Positions 32,829-45,017 of a DNA stretch of 64,000 bases are shown here, one piece after another. Numbering within the stretch: the stretch's first letter is position 1; each line of letters starts with the position of its first letter. The stretch covers positions 32,697,852 through 32,761,851 of the forward strand of contig NC_052509.1 in assembly GCF_014356525.2 (NCBI RefSeq). The letters run 5' to 3'. Under the pieces are notes generated by a model. That model was not told the DNA's origin. It saw only the letters and a program-made list of their open reading frames with translations, and searched no databases. This stretch comes from Nilaparvata lugens. Taxonomy: Eukaryota > Arthropoda > Insecta > Hemiptera > Delphacidae. Position numbers and translations under genes: made by a program.

Positions 32829-34370
32829 GGGACTTGAAAGTTATGTACTTTTTGAGAAATAGACTATCAAAGTTCCTCAATTTAACATTGAAAAGATGGG
32901 AAGAATAGACTTTTAGAGCACCACTGACGTCACACCGACTAGCTGGTTTGGATTTGTTACTGCGCATCTTTTCGTGGCGACAACCTTGTATTCTAGGTAC
33001 ATTGGTTAATACCTGATACATATTTCATGACAAACTTCAGCTGGATACACACCTGAGGAGGTACGATGCGGCATTTTGAATCTAGGTGTGTTTTACCATA
33101 GAGAAACAATAGCTTGAGTAGATATCCCATGGTATAGGGCGTTTATGTCGCAACTTTTACTGTTATCTCAAGTCGATTACTATCGATTATTGTAGTTTTT
33201 ACTGTTTTGGCCGGGTGAGAGTGTATAAACGGCGCAATATGAGAGACTGCCAGCGTCACACAACTTTTTGAGAAAGAAATACGTGGACTATCGGCTTGAG
33301 ATAACAGTAAAAGTTACGACATAAACCAGTTGCCCTATACCAGTGATATCTACTTACGCTTTTGTTTCTCTATGGTTCTACTTATTGGTTTGAATGGAAG
33401 AACTCACACACACTGAATAGGGAGTGTCATGGAGAAGGCATTCTCCATGAGATCAACACTTTGTATCACCAAGCTGCGCCTCCTCAGATGTGCTTAGCCT
33501 TAGCTTTCTGATGCACTATATTTTTATGAAAATTACCCATTCATATCTCAATATGGACTTCCTATGTGCTTAGCTAGTTGTGCAGCAATTTGAATTTTTA
33601 ATTTTAGTTGAATGCAGCTTGCTGGGAATTGAATGGTATATCTTCTTGCTGCTGATTTACTCGTGCATATTCTAAATTCTCAGCATTTTGAGCTCTACGA
33701 CCCAATTTTGGTCGTCGTTCGTACCGTGGCTTTATTGGGAATTGAAGTTCTGCGAATCAGTAGAAAGAAAATAGAAAAACAGATCTACCGACGGCTGTTG
33801 GATGACGCAATGATTGTAACAGCAGATTTTGATTTCTGTGTGTGACCAGCTCACAAATCTTCTCCCATAAGGATCACATGTAAAGTTTAAAGGACCGTAG
33901 GAAGGAGTCCTGAAGTCGGATTGAGAATTTGATAGGCCATAAACCTGGTCCTGAACATAACAAACACTACTAGGTGCACACATAATAAAGTTATTGTATG
34001 TCAAAATTTGAGGCTCGATTTTTATTTATATAGACTGATACTATCAGTCAGGCTCGCTTCGCTCGACATATCCGTTAGGCCAGGGGGCTCCGCCCCCTGG
34101 ACCCCCGACTGGTCGTCCAAAAATAAGATCAGCGGGCTCGCTTCGCTCGCCTGCATGTAGACCTCAGCGGAACCTCTGTACCGAATTCTGGACCCCCGAC
34201 TGGATTGTCCAAAAATGAGATCAGCGGGCTCGCTTCGCTCGCCTGCATGTAGACCTCAGCGGAACCTCTGTACCGGATTTGAACTTATTATGTCAATTTG
34301 ATCTCGAAAAACACCTGTTACTATATCGGCGTATCTTTGGCGAACAAAATTCTTCCACCTCAGCTAAACC
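32829..34370. repeat. 1,542-bp duplicated segment, copy 2, inside gypsy pol
   Basis: The same sequence as 28452-29993 in the same orientation, starting abruptly after RNase H sequence (TGTAATAC then GGGACTTG) and ending abruptly before RT sequence (AGCTAAACC then GCATCAAG). Neither junction has terminal repeats or an obvious target duplication, so it was not placed by ordinary transposition. Confidence 0.92.
33095..33376. mobile_element. 282-bp foldback MITE, copy 2
   Basis: The same as 28718-28999, carried along in the duplication. Confidence 0.8.
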
Positions 34371-35152
34371 GCATCAAGTACGAGGTTTATATGTTTCAAG
34401 TGTTCCTCAAATGTCTTTGAAAATATTAAAATATCATCAATGTAGCAAGTACAAAAATCAGTCAACTTATTTTTTTGTAAAGTGTTACCCAATATTCTTT
34501 GAAAAATTGCAGGCGCGGTCTTCAAACCAAATGGTATCCGTAACCATTGATAATGGCCTTCGTGGGTCACAAATGCAGTTTTCATTCTGTCTTCTTTTTT
34601 TATTGGTATTGTCCAGAATGCTGAATTAACATCAAGTACTGTGTACCATTTACAATTACCAGCCTTCACTGTTATATCTTCTATTCTTGGGAATGGTTGT
34701 GGCTCTGGTATTACAATTTTGTTCAGTTCCCGGAAGTCAATACATAGCCGTGATTTTTTTTCTTCTCGTTTGAAGGCAAGTGTAACAGGAGATGCAAATG
34801 GTGAAGTTGAATATTCAATCAATCCTGCCTCTAAAAGTTTTGAAATTTGTTGTTCTATTTCTTTTTTATCTGGGATACACGTTCTGTATGGCTTCTTAAT
34901 AATATATCTATCTTCTGAAAGTTTGATTTCTGCCTCTGCATGTTTTACCTCACCTACATCATATTTGTGTTTTGCAAATAGTGATTCATAACCTTCAATC
35001 AGCCTTGTTATTGTTTGTCTCTTTTCAGTATCAAGATAATTCAGATTGCTTTCCATATTTACAGAGAAGATAGATGACTCATAATTCAATCTTTCAACAT
35101 CTGTTTTGTCATCAACCTTCTGTAAAATTTCTAAATTTTCATTCTGTATCAA
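34364..35152 (-). pseudogene. Gypsy reverse transcriptase, C-terminally truncated
   Basis: About 262 residues. An N-terminal linker leads into the RT from about residue 95: PYRTCIPDKKEIEQQI, SPFASPVTLAFKREEKKSRL, CIDFRELNKI, YTVLDVNSAFW (first catalytic Asp), FGLKTAPAIFQRIL and CYIDDILIFS (catalytic Asp pair), ending at HINLVLDAV where the duplicated segment begins. The frame overlaps the protease frame by 4 bp. The RT fold up to the palm is intact; the thumb is lost. Confidence 0.9.
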
Positions 35153-35442
35153 TTTGAACTTTTTATTGCATCCAATCCAAGAAGTAAGTCATAAGAGAAA
35201 TTATTGTTCTTCACAACATATACATCTAATATTTCTTCAATTTTATTGATTTTCATTGGAATTTTGGCCCGGCGATTTGTAAAATTCACACCACTAATAG
35301 TTCGAAAAAGGTTATGGTCGTTCATAAGTTTTGTCTTCAGCTCATCAACAATTTTCTGATTTATTAGAGTGATATTTGAGCCACTGTCATAAACCCCTTT
35401 TACAATCTTCTTTTTATCAACTAGTACATTAACTGTAATCAA
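35149..35442 (-). pseudogene. Gypsy retroviral-type aspartic protease
   Basis: 97 residues with YDSGSNITLIN (the DSG active site) and a C-terminal YDLLLGLDAI block, matching retropepsins of Ty3/gypsy elements. It lies between gag and RT with a 4-bp overlap into the RT frame. Confidence 0.8.
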
Positions 35443-35468
35443 TGGAATGAACTTACACGCCGGCTTAT

Positions 35469-35963
35469 TCAGTTTTTTGAGTTATCAACATCGAGTGTAT
35501 TTTCCTCACAGGTTGTGAAATTCACTGTTTTATTTTTATTCCTACAGATCTCTGCAGGATGAAAGCGATTTGGTTTTCCCAAGACTGTACATACAGAACA
35601 AGGAGTCTTCTTTCTTCTTATCTCTTCCATCTTGGTTGAGTCTTTTTTCTGGCTATTTATATGACTATGTCCGTTTGAGTTTGTGAATGAATCATATTTT
35701 TGAATCTCATTCATCAGATCTTCTGTGGTCTCGATATTTTCCTTATCTAATCTATTCTGAATATGAACTGGTAGTCCCACAACAATATGTGAGATTCTAG
35801 ATTCATCTGTCATAGTTCTCTCACATTCAAGCAATAATCGTTCCTTCTTCAAAGCATAATCAAGCATAGATCCAAAATTTTCAATGTATTTGAATGAATA
35901 TGCATATCTCACATTTGACCAGCCTTTATTAGAAAAAGTTTGGAGAAATGTTTTTGACCACAA
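35469..35963 (-). pseudogene. Gypsy gag fragment with zinc knuckle
   Basis: 164 residues from the C-terminal half of Gag: a helical region (SMLDYALKKERLLLECE, VVGLPVHIQNRL) and a CCHC-like knuckle (CSVC then HPAEIC). The N-terminal half and the 5' LTR are gone; the sequence switches to a Helitron 5' end at about 35961. Confidence 0.75.
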
Positions 35964-36071
35964 ATTTGAACGTTTTTGGTCCGGTAGATTTTTAGTTCTG
36001 CAAGTGAGTGAGTGAGTCAGTCAGTCAGTCAGTGAGTGAGTGCCATATCGCTTTTAAGTTATATATATAGA
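35961..36071 (-). mobile_element. Helitron 5' terminus fragment, minus orientation
   Basis: Reads on the minus strand TCTATATATATAACTTAAAA, then GCACTCACTCACTGAC repeats and ATCTACCGGACCAAAA, ending at CAAATTTG, nearly the same as 30871-30968. Only the first 110 bp of the element is present. Together with that copy it brackets the gypsy remnant as a direct repeat. Confidence 0.7.
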
Positions 36072-37239
36072 TTCCCCATTTTTATCAGATAAATTATTCA
36101 ATAATATTTCAATCAAAATGCATGCTATTGTACTAGCTACTACTTACCAAGATGCTGGCTGAAGCTTATTACATTGATATACGCCTTCTGAATTTAAATC
36201 TCATTCAAAATCAATATTCCACGGACTCGGTTATAATAATTTACTACAACTGGATCAATAACTACCTCGATGCAATCCAAATGTGAATTATCAGCAAATT
36301 CAAATCAGATTCGACACAACATATTCTTACGAGCAATTAGAACGCTGTTATTGTGATGAGTAACTAATTGATTATAAATGTATTCATGGATGCAAGTTAA
36401 ATGTCATATTCACTTAAATGATGATTTTATAGATTCAATTCCTAAGCATTGTTAGGTGAGAATATACATTTTCATGTTTCCTTTATACCAGAAGCATATT
36501 ACTCGTATGTGTAATAAAATGTTGTAGTTGTGAAACATAATCTACAGAGCTTCTGAGCTATAGTGAGGTCCACGTTATAATGACATATCAGATAATATTT
36601 ATGTGAAATCGTGATATTCTGTTGGAATTTAATGTTAATGACATTGAACTGATGAAGACAAAAACCTGTATTTTTCTGCTGGTTGTGTGAGAAAAATAGT
36701 TGGGCTAAGAATAAGAATGATCTTATTGATTTTTTTCAAATAATGTTCCTTAAAGACTAGTATATTATTTTGAAAAGTAATAAACCATTGGAGTTGGAGA
36801 TGTTTACATTCAATCGATAAAATCACTATTGTCCAATAATGAAAATAAGATACGACAAATAAATTGACAAATATAATGTGATGGGATAACTCACTTTCTC
36901 AATAATCGCACTGTAATTTCATAATTTCCTAGCAACAGCTTCCACTTCACTGCATTGTTAATTTCCGTTATTGGAATTAAAAATTTTTCTCCTGCAAACA
37001 GAATTATCTCAGTTATGTGCCTCCTACACAACAGGCAAACATCCAAATACATTTGCAGAGGCCCAAGCTAAGCCGTTTAAATTAATTTCTCAGCGTGCAA
37101 ACACGCCTCAAACCACTTCCTTCTGGATTCAACAACCGCGCTCCAGAACTCTGCTAGCTGAGTTGTTCTAACAGCTATGAATCTTCTTCCTTCCCTGGCC
37201 AACCCAACCACCGCTCAAACACTAACGCTGTATTGCAAG
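36072..37239. other. Intergenic, no gene seen
   Basis: AT-rich. The frame at 36971-37171 starts in a locally GC-richer area but has no motif. Confidence 0.4.
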
Positions 37240-38050
37240 CGGATGAGAGAGAGTGAGAAAGTAATATAGATGGTGTTGTGTTAGAGAGAGTAAAATAGTG
37301 ACCAAGTGAGCATGTGCATGTGTGTTAGTGAAGGAGTGAGAAAAGATGTTTGGAAAAGGAAGATGAGACTAGGAGCTTCACAAAATGAGATTGAGTGAAA
37401 TTTCATATCTTTGAGTAGTGATTATGAAGAGCAATAATAGAGAGAGTAGTAGTAGTGGAGAAAATATTGATTGAGTGTGAAAATATGAAATATATTGAAC
37501 ATAAAAATATAAATAATAAAGAAATTTTAAGAAGATATTAATGAGTATAAAGCAGTGCTGAATAATGGCAGACTGTAACTGGAAAACATAAAAGAGGACG
37601 AAGAGAGAGAGAGAGAAAGCTCGAGTTCATGTAGACTTCTTAATTGAATGTGAAGAGAAAATTTGTAATTTTCTTAACAACATAATGATCTCTCAAGATG
37701 GTGATGATGTAGAAAAAAAAAGCCGAGAATAATAGAACAGGACATAGAAAAAGAAACAGGAAGGCAGAGGGAATGAAAAAGTGAGAAGGCTGAGAAAAAT
37801 AAGCAGGACGAATATGGATGAGAGGAGAAAAAGGCAACGAGAAAAAATGGACAACGAGGAAGAGGAAAAAAGGGAAAAGGCGATTGAGAGGAAGAATAAG
37901 AATGAAAAACGAATTAGCAGAAGAAGCATAACAAGGAGAAGAAAAACAATAGATTGAAGAAAAATGTGAGGAAAGAGTTTGTTGAAGAGAGCGAGGTAGT
38001 GCTAGAGAAGTGGATGGAGAAAAACAACAACGGAAATAAAAATATGCAGA
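37240..38050. repeat. Purine-rich block (plus strand)
   Basis: GAGAGAGA, GGAGAAAAAG and GAAGAAG motifs dominate, strongest at 37690-38040. Minus-strand frames here (37640-38125, 37693-37929) are Ser/Phe/Leu-rich artefacts of the bias. Confidence 0.7.
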
Positions 38051-38512
38051 TGTGCATGAACGCACGCCAAGAATCCAACGCGCGCTAGCAAAGCATCTTA
38101 AATCTACAATAATTATTGTACACATTTACCCGAAATGCACCCACCTCATACTCAACTCACGCAGCTATGAAACCCTTCCACTTAAAATTTTGGTGGTGAG
38201 AGTTCTGTACTTCAAGAGGGATGGAGAAGGCAAGGGAGAAATACTGATTTTCATATTCTGACAAATTGAGGAAAGCATTGAATGTTTAGATACAGTAACA
38301 TGCTGAGACTTAGAAGAATTGAAATTCAAGAGAATAAATATTGTGGTTCTCTTCCGAAAGTTAAGTGATGTGGAGGATGTAACGGAACCAAATTTTAGAG
38401 CGTTAAAGCTCATTTTTAAAAGATAAATAGTATCATACATGCAATACATACAATACATATATACATATATAATACTAGTTTGAATAGGTAACAGGAACAA
38501 ATAGGTAAAAAA

Positions 38513-38640
38513 CACTTAGAAACTTACATTATTTTCCGAAATTTCAGGTGGCTGGGCCACCTTTGTCAACGGTTACAGACTACAACTACAACAACCGTTG
38601 ACAATTTTGGAAAATAATGTACGTTTCTAAGTGTTTTTCA
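38513..38640. repeat. Hairpin-forming inverted repeat
   Basis: AACACTTAGAAACTTACATT with ATTTTCC at the left pairs with GGAAAATAATGTACGTTTCT and AAGTGTTTTT at the right. Inner GTCAACGGTT and AACCGTTGAC also pair. Total about 125 bp, non-coding. Confidence 0.8.
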
Positions 38641-38790
38641 CGTATCGTGTAACACTTCACAGTTTTATAAAACTAATTTAAACAGGAAACACATGACATA
38701 GATGGATTAAAAGCACTTACCTTTCTCAACGAACTAGTTGTAGTGAATGGTGTTGTTGTTCAGTTCAAATTCCAACGGCCAAGGCCACAT

Positions 38791-38860
38791 AGTACGCAGT
38801 AGAGACGAATGGAGTAGTAGAGACCACAGAGTACGTAGTAGAGACGGATGGAGGAAATAG
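38791..38860. repeat. Short tandem repeat, AGTAGAGAC-type units
   Basis: AGTACGCAGTAGAGACGAATGG and AGTACGTAGTAGAGACGGATGG lie 38 bp apart with a related partial unit between. Confidence 0.75.
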
Positions 38861-38916
38861 GGATGACTAACCATGAGTGAATGACCATGGAAAATGGAAA
38901 ACAAATGAATGACCTC

Positions 38917-39120
38917 ATGCACGAAAGTAAAGTTATATATCGTCTGGCAGACGATGTCAATGCCACAGAAATATTGTCACTAATGTTGCCAACTTCAATC
39001 AGCTTTCTGTTGCAGAACTTCTTCGCTTTGTTAAGCTGATTCAAGTTGGCAACATTAATGACAATATTCATGTGGCAGTGACGTCGTCTGCTCAACAATA
39101 TAACTCCACTTTCGTGCATT
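38917..39120. mobile_element. About 200-bp foldback element (MITE-like)
   Basis: The left arm starts ATGCACGAAAGT and the right arm ends ACTTTCGTGCAT. The arms, each about 80 bp, share AGTTATAT, GCAGACGA, AATATTGTCA, AATGTTGCCAACTT and AATCAGCTT blocks. No coding and no clear target duplication. Confidence 0.75.
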
Positions 39121-41506
39121 TATGGTCATTCATTTTTATGTTTGCATTTCCTTAATTACTAATAATTTGTTTTGACTCAATCAATTGATCTGCTTCTACA
39201 GTAAAGAAAGACCGTTACTCAGGTAAATGAGTTCAGTGGCCTTGATGGGCTCTATCTCGTTCATGCTTGGTCCGTCATCTGTTTATTATTATCTTCTACA
39301 CAAAACCTGGGAAAGGTGAGCCAGTAGCCAAAGTTTTTCCCATCCACGACCAGAACTTTCTTTGGATTGCATTTGATTGATCTAAATAATCAATGTGTTG
39401 AATAAGTTAAGAACTCGTTATCATGAGAAAGATCTTACAAAGGGTCTTAAGAGAGACAGGGTATTGTATCTTAATTGATACAAGGGTCTTGTATAGATTC
39501 TGGTACAGGTAGGCAAACGACAAAATATTTTAAGGGGAGCACTTTCCTGTATCCTTCCACATGTTAACGTAGGTACCTTTTTCTCAAGAACCATAAAAGA
39601 TATCATAGTTCTGATTGAACTTGAAGAGCATCATTTTCTGTGTTCGTGAAAATGATAAAAACAATCCTTCCATTAATCTTGAGTTCGTGGAAAACTCTCA
39701 AACAAAACATTACAAAAATATATTTAATAAAGAGAAATGAAAAATTTGTTTCAAGATAATCGGTAATTTTTAGAATTTACAATAATTGTACAGAATAACA
39801 TCTGGAACATAGAAAAAAAATCAAACAGATATCTTGGATGGTTTCTGAGAAAAAGGTACCTAAATTTGAATAATTATGATTTTTAGAAAATCGCGTAAAA
39901 CAGAAAAGTTGGTAATCACACACTTTCAGTACTGTCCTAGAGCCTAAGACGGGGTGTTTTCGTCTTTCTCTTCAAATTGTTCTTCCAGTCTCCTCTTCAA
40001 CACATGTCTTTGTTGTTTGATCTTTATTTTTAGTTCTTTTGGTGCTTTTTTGTTCCTGATTGATATGCCTTTTGTCCAACATCTCAATCACTCTTATACA
40101 ATTTATCCTAGCCCTAACACCAATTTTCCAAAATATCATACACTTTCTTATGAGTCCATCATTGAAGTTTGTTACCACCTCATATACACCAAATCTTAGA
40201 GTATTCAACCAAACAAATGTTTGCTTGGAAATAATTATAATTCCAAATCACATTTTGCATTCTACCCTGAACACAGATTAAAAATTCAAATATGAATAAT
40301 TTAGCTGTTGGATTCAGGTTATGCAATGGATGAGTGATAAAAGTGGGAATGAATGATGAGATATTCGAAGAGAATAGAAATATGTGACATTTATTCACAG
40401 TAAAATCTTAAATGAATGATCCATAGGAATAACCACGTGTTCTTAAAATGAAAAATAAAAATATCTCTAGTCATCTAATCGACATGAAACCTATGCCATT
40501 TCCAAGAGAAAGATCAAACTAGTTGTACATAGAACAATAAAATTGAATTTGATGATTTTTCAAATTTTTGAAAAGTGCTTTCCTTAAAAAGAAGAATGGG
40601 CTGATTTTCACCTTGGTAAATTCTTCACAATATCTCAGGGATTTTCATTGTTACAAGTTTGAATTCGTCATACATTTTTTCCTCATTTTTTCCTTTGAGA
40701 ACATTACGTCAGCATGGCGGCGCCACAAAAACTGTATGTTGAAGAAATTTCGCAGCAGACATGAACTTTTATGCCTATCCTATTACAGTTGTTATGGAAA
40801 ACGATATATCAACACGTGCCCAGAATTCACATGTCTGGTTTCGCGAACCGAGGCGGAAGTTGGAATGTGCATTGTCGAATACCCCAGAGTATAACAATTT
40901 TTTGCCACATCAAAACAAAGTAACTACAACGCCACGGAAACAGGATGTCTGGAAGAATTACACGTATGAGAAATTATTGCTGTTTCGTTTTTCGGTGAAA
41001 GTTTTCCGTCCACTTTGACATTTTGCCGGTTTCAGGGTAAAGATGATGTTGCCTTTCAATATAGTGGTATCGGAATGTTCGTGAAAGATAATTTGAAAAA
41101 ATGTTGTTATGTATATTAAATTAAAATACAAAAAATATGATTCAATACTAATACTTAGTTTTCGTTCAATTTTCATCAACCACTGGCCGCTTTTATTATC
41201 ACATTCAATATGATTTGTTTCTAATTCAATGTGAGTCTTTAAAATGGAGTCACTCTCAGCACAACAAGCAGTGTCCGTTGTAAAAGTGTTTGACATGTTC
41301 TTCTTCTGCAATCCTCTAAGGAGTTTCTGATATTTGTATCTTGATTTATAAATTCTATTTTCGAGAACAAAAAAATCTCTTATTGCCAAATCTGTGTATT
41401 GTACAGAAAAATGCCTGATTTTTTTCAGAAGAATCGTTTACAGAAAATTACTGGATTTTTTTCATTGAAGTTCACTTACTTTTTAGTTTTCCATGTCCGG
41501 ACATTC
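39121..41506. other. Intergenic, no gene seen
   Basis: AT-rich. Overlapping frames on both strands at 39954-40281 and 40568-41389 show no domain. Nothing else was recognised. Confidence 0.4.
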
Positions 41507-41800
41507 TCAAAGTTTTCCAGCCCAGAAGTGGGCTAGGTCTTCTGCAGGTACATTCCCCCTCCAGAGGTCGTCAGCTACGCAGTGAACAGGGCAAAGTGAG
41601 CACTGGGTGAAGTGGTCGATGTCCTGTGCCTCTCCATAGTCGCAGTAGATGTCATCCCCAGTCCACCGGACTGGCCAACAATAGAAAACTACAATTATTC
41701 TAAACGGGTAGTTGGAGCAAAGAATACTAACTTGTTCCAGTAGTTCCAATCCGAACAGTGGTGTTGCATTACAGGCAGGCACTGCTCATTGCTCACAAGA
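41507..41800 (-). pseudogene. LINE ORF2 C-terminal remnant (Cys-rich tail)
   Basis: The minus-strand frame contains CDYGEAQDIDHFTQCSLCPV followed by an acidic segment and LAHFWA, close to the CDCG..Q(T/D)IDH...CP tail found after the RT in many insect Jockey-type LINEs. Only the last 90 or so residues are present and they are diverged. Confidence 0.6.
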
Positions 41801-42299
41801 ATGAGACCAGTGGGAGGGGGCACGTTGAAATAGGGTAGTGGCATTAATCTCCATCATTCTCCACCCAATAAGCTTCTCAACAAGGCAAAGTGCTGAAATC
41901 AGCCTCGGCTGCTCAACATCAATCATTTTCATTGCTTTCTCCACTTTGCTTCTTATTTTTGAGTCCACTTCCATTCATTTCTTCCTTATGCAACACTCTC
42001 CTTCATCACTACTGTGTGTTACTTCTCTCATTTCTCTTTCAACATTATTTTTCAAGTCTTGTACTATTTCAATTTGAATATCTCCCCAATCTACTGCTAA
42101 GTTTACTTTATCTTATTCTTCCTCTTCCTTCACCTCTTCCCTTAACTTAACTCTTCTCTTGCATACTATAGCTATCTATAACAAACAAATTCATCCTTCC
42201 TGATCTCTTTCAATAATATTTAGTCTCCATCCCCCACCTCCTGAAGGAGGAAAACAGAGGAATAGGTACTCAAAAGGTAAGCGAGTCTACTAAGAAATG
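41801..42299. other. Pyrimidine-rich intergenic stretch
   Basis: 41930-42200 is rich in C and T on the plus strand; the two overlapping plus frames there are artefacts of this bias. A run of mixed sequence follows up to the LINE 3' end. Confidence 0.45.
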
Positions 42300-44700
42300 A
42301 AAAAAACTAAAGAAAAACAATGCTGGAGCAGAAATCTGAGTTGTAGAGTTTATATCTAAATGGAAGAAGAAATTACTGTATATCCTGTTATTTATATCCA
42401 ATTTAATTTTTCCGCTGATCTTATTGTCCATGAGAAAGTGATTTGGAATGGGGTTTATTATTTTAGTACCTATGTAAATTGACTGCCTCCTTATACATTC
42501 AATATCAGTGTTATAGGTTACATATTTGTTAGCAGTGCCTCTTAGATTAAAATAATTGAGTTTAGAGTTTATTGTGAGAGGAAAATCAGATTTATCAATT
42601 TATCAAGTACTCAATTACGGTTTTTATGTATAATTGACGTATAGTCATGACCTCAAAATCACTAGAAACCATATCCGTTGGATAGAGCCTGGGTTTGCTT
42701 AATATAGTTTTAATTATCAGTTTTTGTTCTACAAATAATTCAGCAATATGACAGTTGAAACAACCTCCCCAAACAACTATGCCATACTGCAGAATTGACT
42801 TGACTAGAACATGATACATCATTTTCAGGTGGTTCTTATTAAGAATTCTGTTAACTTGGTGAAATTTGATAGATAAATATCTTTTTTTCTACAAATGTAT
42901 TAAATATAAACATCCCATTCAAGGTTTTCATCAATTATGATTCCCAAGTACTTAGTATTATTGACTTTTTCAATGGTGGCACAATCACAATTACCCAAGT
43001 TTGAATTGCACTGAGAATGGAGTCTCAGATCTCGATTTTCGTTAGGCTGCCATAGTCTATTTGCAGAGAAAGTTATGTAATTATTTTTTTCAATATTTTC
43101 ACTTGAGGTATTCTTATCTAACCACTTCTTAATTGAAAGCATATTATTTTCAGCTATGGTATGAACTTCATTCCATGTATTACCGTGAAAAATAGCTGCA
43201 GTATCATCTGCAAAGGATATCACAGTTGAGTTTAGAAGTCTTGAATTAAAAAAGTCATTTACATAGAGTATGAAAAGGATGGGAAAAAGTACAGTACCTT
43301 GAGGAAGACCATAAGAAGTTAAGTTAGTTACACTAGATTGATCTTTTATGGTTAGGGACTGGGTTCTATTACTCAGATAGCTTTTGAACAATTCAAGCGA
43401 GACTCCTCTGAAACCATAGGACTCCAGTTTATTGAACAAAGTATTATGAGGTATTGTATCAAAAGCCTTGCGTATATCCAGGAAGACCGCAATAGTTTTC
43501 TTATTGGAGTTTATTTTATCAGATAAAGTATTGATGAATTTTATTAGAGCGTCAGATGTACTTTTACCATTTTGGGAACCGAATTGGTTCTTGTTGATTA
43601 TTTTGTTAAAATTCAAGAAATATACAGCTCTTGACTTTATTAGTTTCTCCATTATTTTAGCAAGGTTGCTGATAAGACTTATCGGTCTATAATTACAGGG
43701 ATTAGTCGGGTCACCTTGTTTGAATAGAGGTTCTATTTTGGCTGATTTGAGGTGCTCGGGAAAATATTCCTCCTCAAAGCATCTATTGAAATGGAAGCGA
43801 AAGGTTGAGATATAAAATTGGCTATTTTCTTCAGCGTAATATTACCTAGACTATCAATACCAGGACTGCAGTTGTTCTTTAGATTTTTAATAGTTGCCTC
43901 AACTTCAACTGGGCACGTTGGTATCATAAAAAACGTGTTATCGATCTGTATTGCAGGAAATCGATCACCAGTATTATCAGGGATATTGATAGTTTGAGCT
44001 TGTAAGTTACCCACATCTGTGAAATAATTGTTGGGGGATTGAGCATCAAGTTCAGTACTCTTGTCCTTGATACTGTCCTCACCAATAACTTCGTTTATGC
44101 ACTTCCACAACTTCATGCTGTTGTTATTACAATTTTCAATTTTCCCTTTATAGTGGACTACCTTTGCATGTTTTATGATCTTATTCAAACCATTACGATA
44201 AGCCTTATATTCATTCTTTAAGATATTGTTATTAGGATCTCTTCTGAGTCTAGAATGCATTTTGTCCCGCGTGATCATTGATCTTATGATGCCTTCAGAT
44301 ATCCAGGGCTTCAGGGGACGAAGTCTGTTAGGTATATCTTTTACCTTCTTGCATTGATTGATGAGACTGGTCAAACGATTGACAAATTAATGTATAATAG
44401 CGTCAATGCTTCCATTCATGGTATAGATTTCTCCCCAATCTCCATTCCTTATGCGTTTCAATAGTGCATGATAGTTGGTTCTAGGTAATGTGTTTATCAA
44501 TACGTTTATCAATACGTTTATCAATACGATCATCCTTATTGATAGGAACCTTCACCAAGTTCAGTACAACCGCGTAGTGGTCAGTTATGGTTGTCCTAAA
44601 TATAGCTCCTTTAATGGACATAGAATGGTTGCCTGAATTTTTATAAAAAATGTGGTCAATGCAAGAATTTGTTGTGGTTATTACTCTAGTATCTATCTAT
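42300..44700 (-). pseudogene. Non-LTR retrotransposon remnant (endonuclease end, RT, tail)
   Basis: Minus strand. 44530-44700: the end of an APE-type endonuclease, including a TDHYAVVL block. 43733-44374: the linker between EN and RT, with NNCSPGIDSLGN at the start of RT. 42900-43652: the RT palm with FLDIRKAFDTIPH, YGLPQGTVLFPILF and the catalytic FADDTA. 42595-42822: thumb and tail (ILQYGIVVWGGC). The tail reads on, with breaks, to about 42400. Stops and frameshifts separate these pieces, and the N-terminal endonuclease and ORF1 are missing (5' truncation near 44700). Confidence 0.88.
42900..43652 (-). pseudogene. Reverse transcriptase palm of the 42-44 kb LINE
   Basis: The longest open piece, 250 residues. 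First catalytic Asp in VFLDIRKAFD (about residue 60), FADD about residue 150, then a KKWLDKN helix and TKYLGIIIDENLEW. It differs in family from the 18.4-21.2 kb ORF2 and from the 2-3 kb remnant. Confidence 0.85.
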
Positions 44701-45017
44701 TTTACTCTGGTATGTGGTTGTTACTTATCTATCTCAGTCCTTCCATCAAGTGTCACTTTCTGTTTGCATACATTTTTCCCAATCCAGGCTCCACCTCTTC
44801 CACAGATAATTCAGAGTTGATTCAGGCTTAACACAGTGTGAGACTTAGAACCTGAAAACGCATATGGACTGTTCCAGGAGAGAGTTTCTCTTCGAAGTAA
44901 TGTGATTGGATTACACATTTTATTTCCATTTATCTCCAATTGTCTTCGTTTTATTCCAACGCAGAGCGAAAACTGAGCCCAATGTCACAGAATATCCCTA
45001 GCTATTGATAAAGAGTA
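44701..45017. other. Intergenic, no gene seen
   Basis: AT-rich, no motifs. Confidence 0.4.

Noticed and set aside
37640..38125. 161-codon minus-strand frame
   Set aside because: Same artefact of strand composition; no domain and no conserved motif.
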